DNA of 64,000 bases from Ianthella basta. Taxonomy: Eukaryota > Porifera > Demospongiae > Verongiida > Ianthellidae. The notes beneath the pieces were generated by a model, which was not told where the DNA came from, ran no database searches, and saw nothing but the letters and a program-made list of their open reading frames with translations. The DNA lies in NCBI GenBank assembly GCA_964019415.1, contig OZ025871.1:5702213-5766212 (forward strand). Reading direction: 5' to 3'. Positions 46,265 to 58,397 of the stretch are shown piece by piece (the stretch's first letter is position 1; each line of letters starts with the position of its first letter). A program made the position numbers and the translations under genes.

Positions 46265-47685
46265 GTGGTCACACGCGCAGTCGCAAGGAACAAGAGAAGT
46301 GGTACTTCACACACAGCTCGCACGTTGTCTGTGATTGAAACTTACAACAAGCCACCCAGTGTAGAGGTATCGACAGCGCTTCGGTTTCTTATATGTCAGC
46401 ACTACTTCTCACGGTGACTTACGAAATTCGCAGCAAAAAAGTTGGATCACCTTGGATCTGTTGCAGCGTGTCGTTTCCTCCTGCTGCCAGCAACCATCCT
46501 ACACCATATTTCCAGTACTGCCCTATAATTGTGAAGGACAACTGAAGAGCAACACAACAGCTAACCTCACTGCATGCATCATCAGGATTCAGAGAACCAG
46601 AGATACAGGGCATTAGAGGCAGTGTGTGGTAAGTATTAATTACCACTCCATTACTACGTATCTTGTCCTCCCTCTGGACCTCCTACCTTCTGTTTGCCTC
46701 TCATCACTCCATGGCGTATCTCACACACTTCACAATTGTTCTTTCTCTCAAGCCTCTTCCTCATCACTCCTACTGCCAGTGGCTACTTCCATCTCTTGCC
46801 TGTTTTCATTCCTCACACAGTCCAAGCCAGTCACTTTCAAGCACTAACAGCTTTCAGCTCTGTAGGCCTTCAATAATGAATAACTGCTTTCTAGTTTTGA
46901 AATGATTCCTCACCACACTCACTGCTGTCAGTGCCTGGTTGATTCCCATCTCAGTATGGCCCAACTACTCTACCCACTCCAATCGAGAGTCTGGCGCCAC
47001 CACTCTACGGACATTTCACTGCTTCACAATGCCAGCAACTGGTACCTAACCTTTGACTGAGGTTTACTTGTTGGTGTACTATATTATTTAGATGTGGCTA
47101 ACACTTCTGACACTGCTGACCACTGTCTAATCGTTAAACAGCTAAGCACCATGCATGTCAATCCACAAGCTGTGAATTGGATCCAATCTTGCATTCCTGC
47201 ACCAAAGCTGTCTCTGTGGGTGATAGTGTATCTGCCCATTAGAATTGTATTGTGGTGTGTTCTGCAGGGATCTCCATCTATCATGTCAGTAATGTGTTAA
47301 CAGTAAGTGTTCTTTGTGACACTAGCTGGGTCACTCCTACCAACCTTGGCAGCTGATGACTGTTGACTTGATGCAATGCTAATAGTGTCAATATTTCACT
47401 GTATACAGTTGTGGTGCATGCAATGATCAATTTTAGTTATGCCTTAATTGCCTTCAGGTACATAGGGAGGTTAGATAGATAGTTAGATAGATAAATTTTC
47501 ATTTGAACAGGAAGTACCCCTTCAGCAAAGATGCTGGTCTTCTAGGGGGTCCTGAAAATTTACAGATAAGGTAAACTAGAAATAGAAACAATTTACAATG
47601 TGCTTATATGGAGATGGCTAATGAGGAAAAAAGGGAAACATGTGTCATTTGCAAGCTTAAATTAATTAAAATGAGAATGAAGATT

Positions 47686-50600
47686 TCAATCAATAATTCT
47701 AATCTTTCTCTTAAATTCACTAGGATTGTCTAAATCTCTCAATTCTTTAGGAAGCTTGTTCCACTCCTGGCTTGCTCAGAAGGTAAAAGATTTACGATAA
47801 AACTCAGTTTTAACTTTGGGGAGGATCAGGTTGAATTTGCCACGTGTTCTGGTATTACCAATCTGGGCGTTTGTCTTCAAACGTTCTCTGATGGTAATGG
47901 GGGCTCGTCCTGTCATGCATCTGTGCACCATAGCCATTCTCATCAGCTTCCCTCTCTTCTCCAGTGTCTTCCATCCCAAAACCTGCCAAAGTTCCTCACT
48001 AGGAGCTTTGGGAGGCTTTGAAAGTACAATACGCATACCATAGTTCAGGATCCTCTCCAACTCCAGGCGCAACTTCCTTGAGCACTCTAACCATACAGTT
48101 GAACAGTAATCTAGGTGAGGCAAGACAATAGCATTATAGATGCTCCTTTTGATGGTAGTTGGTAGCACATGCTGAAAGCGTCTCAAACTTGCTAAGCCAG
48201 CACAAGCCTTTCTCTTTACCTCTTTCACTTGCTCGTTCTATTGTAACTTATCATCTAACAGGACACCGAGGCATTTTACCACCCTACTCCTCTCTAATTG
48301 TTTCCCATCAATCTTTACCTGTACCTCCATAGTCTCCTGCTCTCTCCTCTTCCTTGATAGAACAAGTAGCTTAGTCTTCTGTACATTTAGATTTAGCTTA
48401 TTGGCTTTCACCCAATTGTCAATTTCCTTTAAATCATTTACCAAACACTGCTCTAAGTCACCCTTGTCTGCCCTCACTACTGACACCGTGGTGTCATCAG
48501 CAAACTGCCTAACATTTCCAGATTGAATAGCCTGTGGCAGATCATTTACATACAGGATAAATAGTAATGGGCCAAGGATTGAACCTTGTGGGACTCCCCT
48601 CTGGATTTCAGCCCACTCCGATTCGGCTGCACCAACACGCACTCTCTGCTTCCTATCACGTAGGTACCCTAAAAACCATCTCATCTCAGCACCATTGACA
48701 CCATACTTGGCTAGCGTCTGTAGCAAAATAGCATGATCTACCATGTCAAATGCTTTGCTTAGATCCATAAAAATGGCACCCACCAGCTCATCATTATCTA
48801 ATGCCTCTCTCCATTCATCAACTAGATTCACCAATACATCTTGAGTAGAATGACCAGGTCTAAATCCAAACTGTGTGGGATGAAGCAGGCTATTCTCTTG
48901 TAGATAGGTGTACAACTGCCTATGTACAAGTCTTTCTAGCACCTTCACAACCACTGGGAGTACCGAAATAGGTCTGTAGTTCCCCACAAGGTCACTTGAT
49001 CCATTCTTTGGCACAGGTGTAACCAGTGCTGCCTTCCATTCACTTGGCAGATCTCCACACTTTAGGCTAGAATTAAACAGTGAAGTCAAACTCTGGCTAA
49101 TTCCACATGCAGTCATGCAAAGGAGTTTACCACTAATCTTGTCAACACCCTTGTTTGGGTCTAACACCTTTAGTAACTTCAATACATCCTCCTCCTCAAT
49201 TTCGCTGAACTTAAAGCTTGAATCACAAGCCTTCAACAACCCTAACACATTGTACATAACCTCCCTAGGGTTCCCATCATTTGTCATCCTAACAATAGAC
49301 GAGAAGAAATCACCAAATTCCTCCGCAATGGCTTGCTCATCTGTTAGTACCTCTGCATGAGTATCTTTCCTTAGTGTCTCAACACCACCTCTGCCCTTTC
49401 CCCCCAACAGCCTATTAATTTCTGTCCAAGTCTTCTTAGTTTTGTTTGCTGACTGAGACTCGGAGAGTGCCCGAAAGTATTGCAGCTTTGCCTTCCTAAG
49501 TTCCAGTGTCACCTTGTTTCTCAACTCTTTATAATGCTTCCAGTCTTCCTCACTTCCAGTCTTCTTAGCTTTCTTACAATGGTAATTTCTTGTCCTCATC
49601 AACACACGTAGTTCACGGTAGTGTTTTGACTCTCACTCTAGCTTTCTTCAAGGGTACATGGGAATCTACAATCTTCCAAAACAACATCTTCCAGTAATCC
49701 CATTTACTGTCCATATCATCAAGTGCCTCCATCACGCCATCATGCCATGGTGCTGCATCTAGCTCTGCTACTAACCTCTCCAGATTGCACTTGCTGAAAC
49801 AACGAACCAACGTCATAGTGTTCACTCCTCTTTTACCACAACCAGTTACAACACCATAAATAAGAGAGTGATCACTCAAGCCAAGCTCTAGACAGCCCAC
49901 TCTATCCAGTACAGCACCAATATCATCTGTAGTGAACATTAGATCAATTTGCGTCCGAGATGTCTGGGTCACCCGAGTGGGTTCCCTTACCATCTGTACA
50001 AGGCCATAATCAGACGTCATGTCTTCAAGCTTAACACACTTAGAATCATTTAGCAACATATCACAGTTGAAATCACCCATTATCACAACAGGGGCCTTCT
50101 CAGCAACTGCCTTTTCAACCATTACCACCATACTATCCATCCAAGAAGCTTTAGCATCTGGTGGTCGATATACATTGCAGATCAAAAGTTTGGTCTTTCT
50201 AAGTTTCACCTCAATCCATAGAATCTCTAGATCAGTATCCTCCAAATCACTCCGTCTTATACTCGTCACACACTCAGACACGTAAACCAGGAGACCACCT
50301 CCTCTACCACTGCCCCTGTCTCTCCTATGCAAACTAAAACCAGCAATAGCCAACTCACCAGTTGGTATATTGTCATTTAGCCATGTCTCACTCAGTCCAA
50401 GCACATGGGCACATATGTGCTCTTGCAGAAAGAGTTGTACCTCGTCCTTCTTGGGTACCAAGCTTCTAACATTTAGATGGTTGATCACTAGGGCATCGTC
50501 AGTCCCCTCCAGGCAGTTTAGCTTCGCAGCCTCAGATCCAGATGGCAAAAGGTGCCGGTTTACCTCAGATGGACTTCTACTGGAGGCGCAGAGACGACAC

Positions 50601-50896
50601 ACTGGCCCAGGATTTCGCTCAACGTCCCCTAAGAGTAGCAACAACCAGTAGCAAGTGGGGATTGTGGCCGACTGTGGCCTTCGAGATCGGTGTTGGAGAT
50701 CGGGACAAAGGTGTGAACGCTGTCCCCACAGGCAATGGACAAAGCGCGAGTGACTCCCACCAGTCAGGGTACGCGGTGCAAGCAATATCTCCACGTTAGG
50801 CGTCTGAGGGATCTGAGGGATCTCGTAAGAAGTAACAGTCTGAATAATAGCAAGACTCATCCATAGAAACGTGCTCGTGAATCGCCATGACGCCAT
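47686..50896 (-). CDS. LINE polyprotein: signal-like leader, 2A-like motif, APE endonuclease, RT
   Basis: Single ORF of a CR1/L2-group LINE. Residues 9-24 form a hydrophobic leader (TFLWMSLAIIQTVTSY). Residues 84-98 read WLLLLLGDVERNPGP, the 2A ribosome-skipping motif (D-V-E-x-N-P-G-P). The APE endonuclease follows: HLNVRSL (140-146), GLSETWL (E170), GDFNCD (274-279), LSDHSL (340-345). Then the reverse transcriptase (from about 49605): YRPISVLPVV, FGFRPGHST, FMDLSKAFDMVDHAILL, GVPQGSILGPLLF, and catalytic QFADD (about 48493-48504). The C-terminus has WNKLPKELRD. Defects seen: one frame change near 49608 (..VKTLP then ELRVLMRTRN), an in-frame TAG near 48236 (KLQ-NEQVKEV) and a TGA at 47776 (SFTF-ASQEWNK). 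So it is a recently inactivated copy. Confidence 0.85.
50603..50647 (-). other. 2A-type translational recoding motif
   Basis: Codes for WLLLLLGDVERNPGP. The invariant part of 2A peptides is D-(V/I)-E-x-N-P-G-P with release between the last G and P, and all invariant residues are present, with the hydrophobic run before it that 2A sequences need. 2A-like motifs are known near the N-terminus of some APE-type LINEs. Function here is not shown. Confidence 0.75.
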
Positions 50897-51403
50897 TTTT
50901 CCATTTATACGTTGCTATCTCTAGGTTTGAACAGTAATCATTCTTCTTGCTGCGACATAGAATTAGTAGTGCAATTTATTTCCTGTTCCCACCAGTCCTT
51001 CATCTCTTATTCCATTAATTCATTGCAATCCCGCCCTAACTCCCTTTCTGACCTTGTGCATAAGCTAGCAGTTGTGTGAGTATTTGGTATGTCTGGTATC
51101 CCACTCTAACATATTCAGAAGACATGGCACATAGAGGCAACAAAACAGTATAACTTGTGCATGGATGGCCACTTTACTGGCTTCTTATTTAGTAAACCAT
51201 GTGTGCACTTGTGGCCTACTGACTGATTTACCAGTAGTGGCAGCAGGTGTGTTATGGATTGTGCCTGTATTACAGGAGATTGATCTTCAGCTACAGAGAA
51301 TGGCTTCCATTTAGGGTGCCCTTTGTTTTCTGAGTTACTGAAAGATTAGGAGCTGTATATGTGCATGCATTGTAGTGCTATAATAGTTGTACATAATTAC
51401 TAT

Positions 51404-51560
51404 GTCAAGTCTAATGAAAGTCACAACTCGAAAGAAATGTAGGCGAAGAAAGGATAATTGACACCAGCTGGTATTGAACCCGGGACAGTTTACGTCCTAT
51501 TGCGGAGTTTCAGCAGCCCAAGCTAACCAACCAAGCCAGAACAATTCACCCTTCCTTGCC
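51404..51560 (-). mobile_element. tRNA-like SINE, copy 1
   Basis: The minus strand contains an A-box-like TGGCTTGGTTGG and, about 60 bp later, a perfect B box GGTTCAATACC. It is flanked on the plus strand by GTCAAGTCTAATGAAAGTCA and CAACTCGAAAGAAATGTA, which recur at 51768. Internal Pol III promoter boxes and repetition argue for a tRNA-derived SINE, not a tRNA gene, since a proper acceptor stem is not seen. Confidence 0.55.
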
Positions 51561-51759
51561 TTATAGGCCAGTTTGGAACAATGTAGTGGCTCAACCAGCC
51601 TCGAAGGTGTGCCAGCAACTGCTGCCACTTAGAACCTATGTATAACAAGTCAGTACAGAACAATGGACCTGAATGAGCGGGCTGCTGACTGCAGCCACTA
51701 ATCAACCCGGTACTGTGCTCCTATTCTATTTTGTATGTAAGATAAATGAGTCCAATATA

Positions 51760-51962
51760 ACCATGTCAAGTCTAATGAAAGTCACAACTCGAAAGAAATG
51801 TACGAAACAAAGGGAAGATTGGCACCAGCTAGCATCAAAACCGGGAAAACTTACGCCCTATTGCGGGGTTTCAGCAGCCCAAGCTAACCAACCAGTTCAG
51901 AACAATCCAATTTTTCCCTTCCCTGCCTACATTTCTTTCGAATTAGACTTGCTACGGTTGCA
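51760..51962 (-). mobile_element. tRNA-like SINE, copy 2
   Basis: Second, more diverged copy (TGGTTGGTTAGCTTGGGC kept; B box changed to GGTTTTGATGC). Its outer parts are inverted relative to each other (CTCGAAAGAAATGTA at the left, TACATTTCTTTCGAA at the right, with CAAGTCTAAT/ATTAGACTTG outside). Confidence 0.5.
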
Positions 51963-53240
51963 ACCGACTCGTTTATCTTATATACACATGCATAAATATT
52001 ATATAGTCAAATGTTACCGTGTCAAGTAATGCCTTGTTGATCAGCCTGTACTGTATACTTGGATACTAACACTGCTGCCAATGCACAGAGTAATGGTCTA
52101 TGAATTTTGCTCACAGTAATTATGCAATTCTTTTATGTCCCTTCTCTCTGCACTCTAATGAGTGCATTTCGTTGGACACAAAGAAATGCTGAGGGTTTAC
52201 GTAATTTGTGTAGATATGAGTTGAAAAGTAGAGCCAGTGTTTGTCTCTCTATTTGTAGTGCTGCTTTAGGATTTCAGTCATTATCATCTTTGATCAACTT
52301 TGGCAAATAAGTAGTTGTTCTTAGTATGAATCAGTAAAGTTATGCAATTTCAGTGGTGGACCTGAAATCAGAATTAAGTACTGGGACATGATAGCTCCAG
52401 AGGGTATCACTCAATCGCATTGTCAGCATCCTCTAGTCATGTCTAGCGCATCTTATAACGTCTGCAGAATGCTATTAGTTGTTTGTCTCTGTCCATAGGA
52501 TCATATATCTATGGTCTGTCCTTAATAAGTGACTTTACTATGTTCCTGACAAGCCACCTTTTGTCAATGTATCAGTAGTGGGAGACCAAAAACATGCTCA
52601 CGCTGGACTGTATACCAAATAGTAGGAAATATTAGCTTTCACAAAGTTTGGTGGATTTAACATGAAAAGCTATTGTCTGGTTTTAAATTTGGCAGATTCT
52701 ATGTCCAAAATTCTGATGAAATCATGGAATTTGACAACGATGGAGGACCATTGGCTTTGGCTTCATGTTGTCACAGTAGCATACCTTCTGATCTTAGCTC
52801 TCTTTTGTCAAGGGGCACTCTCACGCTGTGCTTCTGTCCAGCCTACATTCACATCCTCATCATGTACAGGAGCTTGCCCTCACAGTGTGCACATTCGTTC
52901 ACCTGTTAGTTCTCTCCCTATGAGAGAGCACCTTGCTTGAGCTCTACTAATTTCCTCTGTAGCTAGACGCTCAGGTCCATATCAAATGTGAATGTATACT
53001 CATTGACTGCACTTTAATGGAATCGCCTACGCAACATACTTTGTACACGGACAGAAATATTGGTGAGGAGTTAAATGTGATGGATTTTTCATGATCTGCC
53101 TAACCATCAAATTAACCCCACCAATACTTCCCACTAAATGGTACTTCCTAAAGTCTCTGTCTGAACCATGTGAAACTTCTTTGACACTAATGAAGTGCCT
53201 AATTATTGCTACATGCAACTTTATCTTTCTTTCAATGTAG
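51963..53240. other. decayed module start before cassette 4
   Basis: Weak similarity to the module (TACTGGGACATGATAGCTCCAG, about 52380; CTTAATAAGTGACTTTAC, about 52522), and, closer to the exon, to the upstream region of cassette 2 (AATCGCCTACG, about 53022 against 32769). An open stretch at 52673-52810 (FGRFYVQNSDEIMEFDNDGG) is not a family I recognise. Confidence 0.4.
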
Positions 53241-53487
53241 ACACTAAGCCCTGAGCTTCTGATAAAGATGGCTACAGCATTGGCTCAGAACAAGACATTG
53301 AAAGTGCTGGATCTGTCTAGTGATGAGCAGCATAGTTTTCTGTTGGGACTACAGGCTAAAGGAGACCTGACTCAGTATATCGCTTTGAAGCAGTTTATTG
53401 AACATCTCATGCTGGGTGTCTCTCCAAACACCACCCTGGAGAGAGTGAAGCTGAACTTCCCCCCCTGGTTGTCAGGTCAAATCAAGT
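53241..53487 (+). CDS. LRR cassette 4, exon a
   Basis: 247-bp exon (acceptor TTCAATGTAG|, donor CAAGT|GTGAGT), phase 0 to 1, fully open. Translation: TLSPELLIKMATALAQNKTL, KVLDLSSDEQHSFLLGLQAK, GDLTQYIALKQFIEHLMLGV, SPNTTLERVKLNFPPWLSGQ, IKC. It is the longest exon a, with 10 more residues than cassette 2 between the two LRR-like blocks. Its exon b is expected beyond the right edge: the intron is homologous to the 3.5-kb intron of cassette 2 and is further stretched by two LINEs. Confidence 0.8.
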
Positions 53488-54109
53488 GTGAGTTCTTTGT
53501 TACAGTTTTGGTCCCTCGTTTTCTATGCTGATTCTGCAATTAACTTTTGCCAATAGTTGTCAGTTATTTGACTGCTGTGCTGTTGTCCTACTGATGGTCA
53601 TGTGCCATTTGCTGCACAGAATGATATTTCTATAGTATTCTGCACTTAAGACACATTAAAGTTGTGAAAATGTGTCAATGCCTAGCTGTGCATAATGGAA
53701 CAGCAGCCTTTCCTGACGGGATTGATCTGCCCTTTGTTTGGTATACATCACAGACACACATGACATGCAAGTAAAGGATCTGCACTTGTTAGTCTCTTAC
53801 TTTAGCTGTGTCTCCACTGTGTATTGTGATTAATTATTATACGACGTGGTGACAATCGTGTCCATGTTGTGTGAGTTCAAGTTTCCTGTATGATTGCAAT
53901 GTATCTACGTATTCCTCATTACAATTAGTGTATAACATAATACAGTTGGTTAATTTGCTGAAGAACGTGACATTGGTAATACTGTGAAGGAATGACGGTC
54001 ACCTTATTTGTGACAGTTATTGAAATTTTTATTACAGTCATGTGTAGCTACATATTATAGTAATTTCCAGTTTGATGTGTAGACTGTCAGTGAAATGTTC
54101 TCAGAGATA
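53485..54109. repeat. direct duplication, left copy (mate 63356-64000)
   Basis: Starts at the splice donor of cassette 4 (AAGTGTGAGTTCTTTGTTAC). It is repeated at 63356 with few differences up to the window edge. It is also similar to the start of the intron after cassette 2 (33222 onward and 34250-34440). Confidence 0.9.
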
Positions 54110-56319
54110 AGTTCGCATCCATCCGTGATGCTGATTGCATTTCTGATGTGCCTTCTCACTGGTTAGACTGTTAATTGTTTTGCTTCCTTCATTTGAGTGG
54201 ATATACGTATGGTGTAAGCTGTGTTCCAGGCATGCCTGGTAATAGAACTGTTGTATTTGTTCACTGTTTGGCCATGTTGTTTCATGGGTTTATTAGATTG
54301 TGTGTTTGTCGTTAAGTACTAACTAATTTATTTGAGCAGTTGCAAGACTAAACGTAAACATTGCTAAAACCAGTTATGGATCAACAAGTGAACTGTGTTT
54401 GTCATTGATAGAGTAATAGTCGGCTGGTATTATTCATATGCGCCAGTGCCAGTGCAAAGTGCAGTGATTTTGCTGTAGTGTTTCACATAGTGGAGACTGA
54501 GGATGCGATAAAGTTAAATTATACTTTGTTTAAATAATGAATTCTAGGATGCAAGTCTTTGAGCTTACCTAATACATTGGCCTACAGCAACATGATTGGA
54601 GAGATAAGTATACACCATGAGAACTACCGAACAGACAGTTGTTTCCTACGATACTTGAATTACATGCTCGATGGCTGAAGTAAGTAAAGTAACGAAAGAA
54701 TGAGTCTAGATGGCTGGGACAACGCAGTGGTAAGTAGTCTAGCTGTTTAACTGCGTGAAAGTAGTTGTACATGGTGTTTCCAGTTGACTCTGTGAGATGG
54801 AGTATTCCAGGCTGTCTGCACAGCGCAAGATGCCAGAGATGTGATCCTCCCAGTGACAGCCATGCCTGACAGCACAAGCAGACCATCAATATAAATGTGA
54901 AGAGAAATGGACTAAAATTATGTTATGGAATGCTATTGTCCACGTGTCAATAGCATCATTCAAGCAAACATGCATTTTATATCCTTTTAGTAGATAACTG
55001 TTGGTGACAGCTTTCGTTGCCCCTAAATACAGACTAGTGAAACAGCATGGCTTGAAGCCAACTACAACGTTTGGGTCACAAAGAGTGAGCAAAAATTATG
55101 CAGAAAGAAAAGACCACCCTGAAACCTTTGCGAAGATGAAATGCATTAGCGATTTCATCACAATTGGCTGAAACTGATGGATCTTTAAAGTCTTTCAGCG
55201 GCGTAGTAGCATCAGTAAAAGCAATAGGCATGAAGCCATTCCTCAGAAGTGAAGTAAATAAACAAGAAAAGAAATGTATGTAATATGCTATGAGTGTTTG
55301 ATTATAGTCTGAACCTAGTGAGTCAATGCGAAGTTGCTACAGAAAAGATCACGAGCTCTTGGTTTGTTTCAAGGGAACCGAAACTTGATCAGTTTCCACT
55401 GAGGTGGGAACAGAATCACGATTACCTAGTGAATGTACAGTGTAGAGCTGGCAGCTGTTTTGTACAGTTGCTTTAAACTTAGACCAACACAGGTATAATC
55501 AGATCTGACTCTCCCTGTTTCTCTAACAAGATTACGTACACCCATATATAGGACAATCTGCTTTCCCTTAGACCAAAGGCAGCATCTGTCTTAACTTCCA
55601 ATGATGATAACTGGTAGTGAAGACTCTGTCTTGTCATCAAAAAAGCGGCTTTCAGTGTATCATCATGCACCTGTATGTGTCACGGGATACACTAGACTCT
55701 TCATTCAATTGATAACTATACAGCCTTTCCTCATCAACACTTTGCTCGATGCAGCTTGGTAGTATGTATGTATGTGGGAAGACGAATAGCTGGCATGTCC
55801 ATGCAATAGTATAAATATAGTATTGCATGGCAGCCTGTTGTGAAGCAGGTGGCTCAATAGGGGGTGATAGCAAGACTATTGCCAAATAAGGAGGCGTGGC
55901 AAAATGTTGCCGGATGTAGGGATGCATGGTGAAAACGTATTCAAAGTCAGCAAATGTGTTGACGTGTTCTATGATGTGTTGAGGTTTTTCTGCCAGTTGG
56001 TTTTGCCATGCCGCACAGATTTGCCCTACACCATCCCTACATCTGTCCTTGTTTTTGCGGAAACATTTTTACATGCCTTAGACTATAGTGCAGGAAGCAC
56101 TTTGCATATTTCATTGATGCTAGTATAGAATGACATGCAGGAGTGTAATTCGATGACAGATTTAATTGCTATATACTTATTTAGCTATTGGCAAAGGTAG
56201 CCATAGGTATATAACTAGCAAAGAAGATAGCTCAGTCGAGTTGAAAGTGAATTTTATACTTATTTGATGTGTGTAAGTAGGATTCAGCAGCAACTGTTAG
56301 GAATATTCTAGAAGGTAGC
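54110..56319. other. intron of the NLR gene, no gene seen
   Basis: AT-rich, with stop codons in all frames. No domain-bearing frame and no clear element edge was found. Confidence 0.5.
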
Positions 56320-58257
56320 TGAAGTAGTGTGTAGAAGAAAGAAAGTCAGAAAGGAGAAGCGGACCACATGGTTGAGCAAGGAGGTGAAAGTGGCTGAAAA
56401 AAGACAAGAAAGAGGCATAAGAGGTGGCTATGTACAAGTGAAGACTGTGGAAGTTAAGGAAAGTTACCTGAAGGCCAAAAGGGCGACATGTCATGCAGTG
56501 AGGAATGCAAAAATATGGAATGGGGAAAAATGGGTGAGGCGGTGCAGGGAGATTTCCAACACAATCAGAGGAAGTTTTGGGTAAGTTAAAGCAGCAAAGT
56601 GCGAAGAGTATGTGACGAAAGTGGACAGGTGCTGTGTGAGGAGGTAGAGGTTAAGAAAAGGTGGAAAGAGTACTTTGCATCGCTGTTGCAGAGTAAAGGA
56701 GTCCAACAACACAGAGAAGCAAGTGGAGAAGAGTAACAAGTAGAGGGGAGTAGACGAGAGGATAAGTTTGGAAGAAGTGTGCACAAGCATCTGGAAATGA
56801 AGAATAGCAAAGCACCAGGAGTATGTGGGATCACTGGAGAAAGGTCGAAAGCAGGTGGAAGGGTAGTAGTAGAGTGGCTGCACAAGATCACGGACCCGGC
56901 ATGGAGGAGTGGGAGTGTTCCAGTGGACTAGCAGAGAGCTCTGATTGTCCCAATCCACAAGAAAGGAAGCAGAACTCAATGCGAAAATTACCATGGTATC
57001 AGCTTGCTGCGTTTACCTGGCAAGGTGTATGCCAGTGTGTTGGAGAAGAGAATGAGGACAATCACTGAAGGAAAAGTGTTGGAAGAGCTGAGAGTTTTCT
57101 GGCAGTTAGGAGAGAAGATTGTTGAAAAGAACAAGAGAATGCTGTTGGTTTGCGTGGACTTAGAAAAAGGATATGACAGGGTAGAGAGAGAGTTATTGTG
57201 GAGAGTGCTGAGAGCATATGGAGTGAATGGTGAGCTGGTAAGAGCAGTGAGGTCACTATATGGTGATGGTAAGGCGTGTGTCAGGGTTCAGGGTCAGAAA
57301 TTGGACTGGTTTGGAGTATTGCAAGGAGTGAGACAGGGATGCACTATGTCACCATGGCTATTTAACATCTTTATGGACAACATTGTGGGAGAGGCAAAGT
57401 AGAAGTTTGAAGGAGGGGTTGAAATGGAAACAGGCAAGATACAGCTCCTTTTGTTTGCCGATGACCTAATGTTAATGGCAGAAAGAGATGAGGATGCAGA
57501 AGGAAATCTGAAAGTACTGGATGAATGATGAGGAAATGGAGAATGACAAGCAAAGGCAAATGGTGGTGAAGAGATGAGGAGGCACATGCAACATTACAGT
57601 GAATGGGGTGGAGATAGAAAATGTGAAGACAATAAAGTACCTGGGAGCCATGTTGGATGAAGAGGGATCATGCGAAGCCGAGGTAGACCACAGAATAGGT
57701 GCAGCATCCAAAGTGATTGGAGCCATGAGAAAAGAGGTAATTGATCGAAGAGAACTGAGCAAGGCAACAAAACTTAGAGTGATCAATGCCACGGTGATGC
57801 CAACTCTGCTGTATGCATGTGAGACCGGCATGTACCCTGCTAGAGAGACACAAGAGCAGAATACAAGCCCTTGAAATGAGATGCCTGAGGGGAGTGGAAG
57901 GAGTGACTATGTTGGACAAAGTGAGGAATGTGGACATTAGAACAAGATTGGGACAGGTCGCAGTGGTATCAAGAGTAGGGAAGAAGAAGACAGAGTGGTT
58001 AAGGAAGATAGAAGAACTGACAGATGATAGGATGGTAAAGAAGGTGTTTTTTTTGGAGAATGTGCCGGGAAAGCGACCAAGGGGAAGACCAGGGAAAAGA
58101 TGGGCTGATGATCTGAAAGTAAAATGGAACAGTTAATTATTTAACTGCCTAGTACAGAATGATGTGAACTAACTATGTTGTGCTTAGAACTGGTAGGCAA
58201 TACTTCCAGCAACCTCCAGCATTGGAGATAAAGCTGTGTATATATATATATATATAT
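56320..58257 (+). mobile_element. RTE-like LINE, 5'-truncated and broken
   Basis: Plus-strand relative of the LINE at 24338. Pieces in order: linker before RT (WLSKEVKVAEKRQERGIRGG, about 56370), MKNSKAPGVCGITG (56798), GSRTQCENYHGISLLRLPGK (about 56968), LLVCVDLEKGYDRVERELLW (57143), GVRQGCTMSPWLFN (57326), LLLFADDLMLMAE (57445), VMPTLLYACETG (57795), ending KRPRGRPGKRWADDLK near 58120. There is an in-frame stop at 57400 and at least three frame changes. The 3' UTR ends in a (TA)n tail at 58236-58257. Confidence 0.8.
58236..58257. repeat. (TA)n tail of the RTE-like LINE
   Basis: GTGTATATATATATATATAT at the 3' end of the plus-strand LINE. It marks the boundary with the minus-strand LINE beyond. 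Confidence 0.8.
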
Positions 58258-58397
58258 AGAATGATTATTAGAGTGACCGCAGCATGAGAATCAGAGGCTG
58301 CTCAGCCAAGGTTGGCTTACTGGTCACTGAAAAATTTTTTTACAAAAATTAGCTTGCAGGTGAAAGTGGATAGGTGAGTATACATAGTGACTATACA

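Larger units (their letters stand above)
47464..50930 (-). mobile_element. CR1/L2-type LINE with 2A-like motif, nearly full coding length
   Basis: Minus-strand non-LTR retrotransposon. The 3' end carries a (TAGA)n-type tail (47464-47492) and the 5' end lies near 50930. One long coding region (47686-50896) encodes endonuclease and reverse transcriptase. It replaces part of module 5, so the insertion came with, or was followed by, a deletion; a clean target duplication was not found. Confidence 0.85.
45512..51390. repeat. array module 5, interrupted by a LINE
   Basis: Module start at 45512, CRE at 46245, CR1-like scrap with the best-kept frame (47094-47300: DTADHCLIVKQLSTMHVNPQ, AVNWIQSC, VLQGSPSIMS). 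The module breaks at 47464, where a CR1/L2-type LINE begins. After the LINE only tail sequence is found (GGTATGTCTGGTATCCCACT, about 51090). The (TG)n tract and cassette exons are absent. Confidence 0.75.

Noticed and set aside
51404-51560. A functional tRNA gene
   Set aside because: B box is perfect but no clean cloverleaf or acceptor stem is seen, and a diverged second copy lies 360 bp away.
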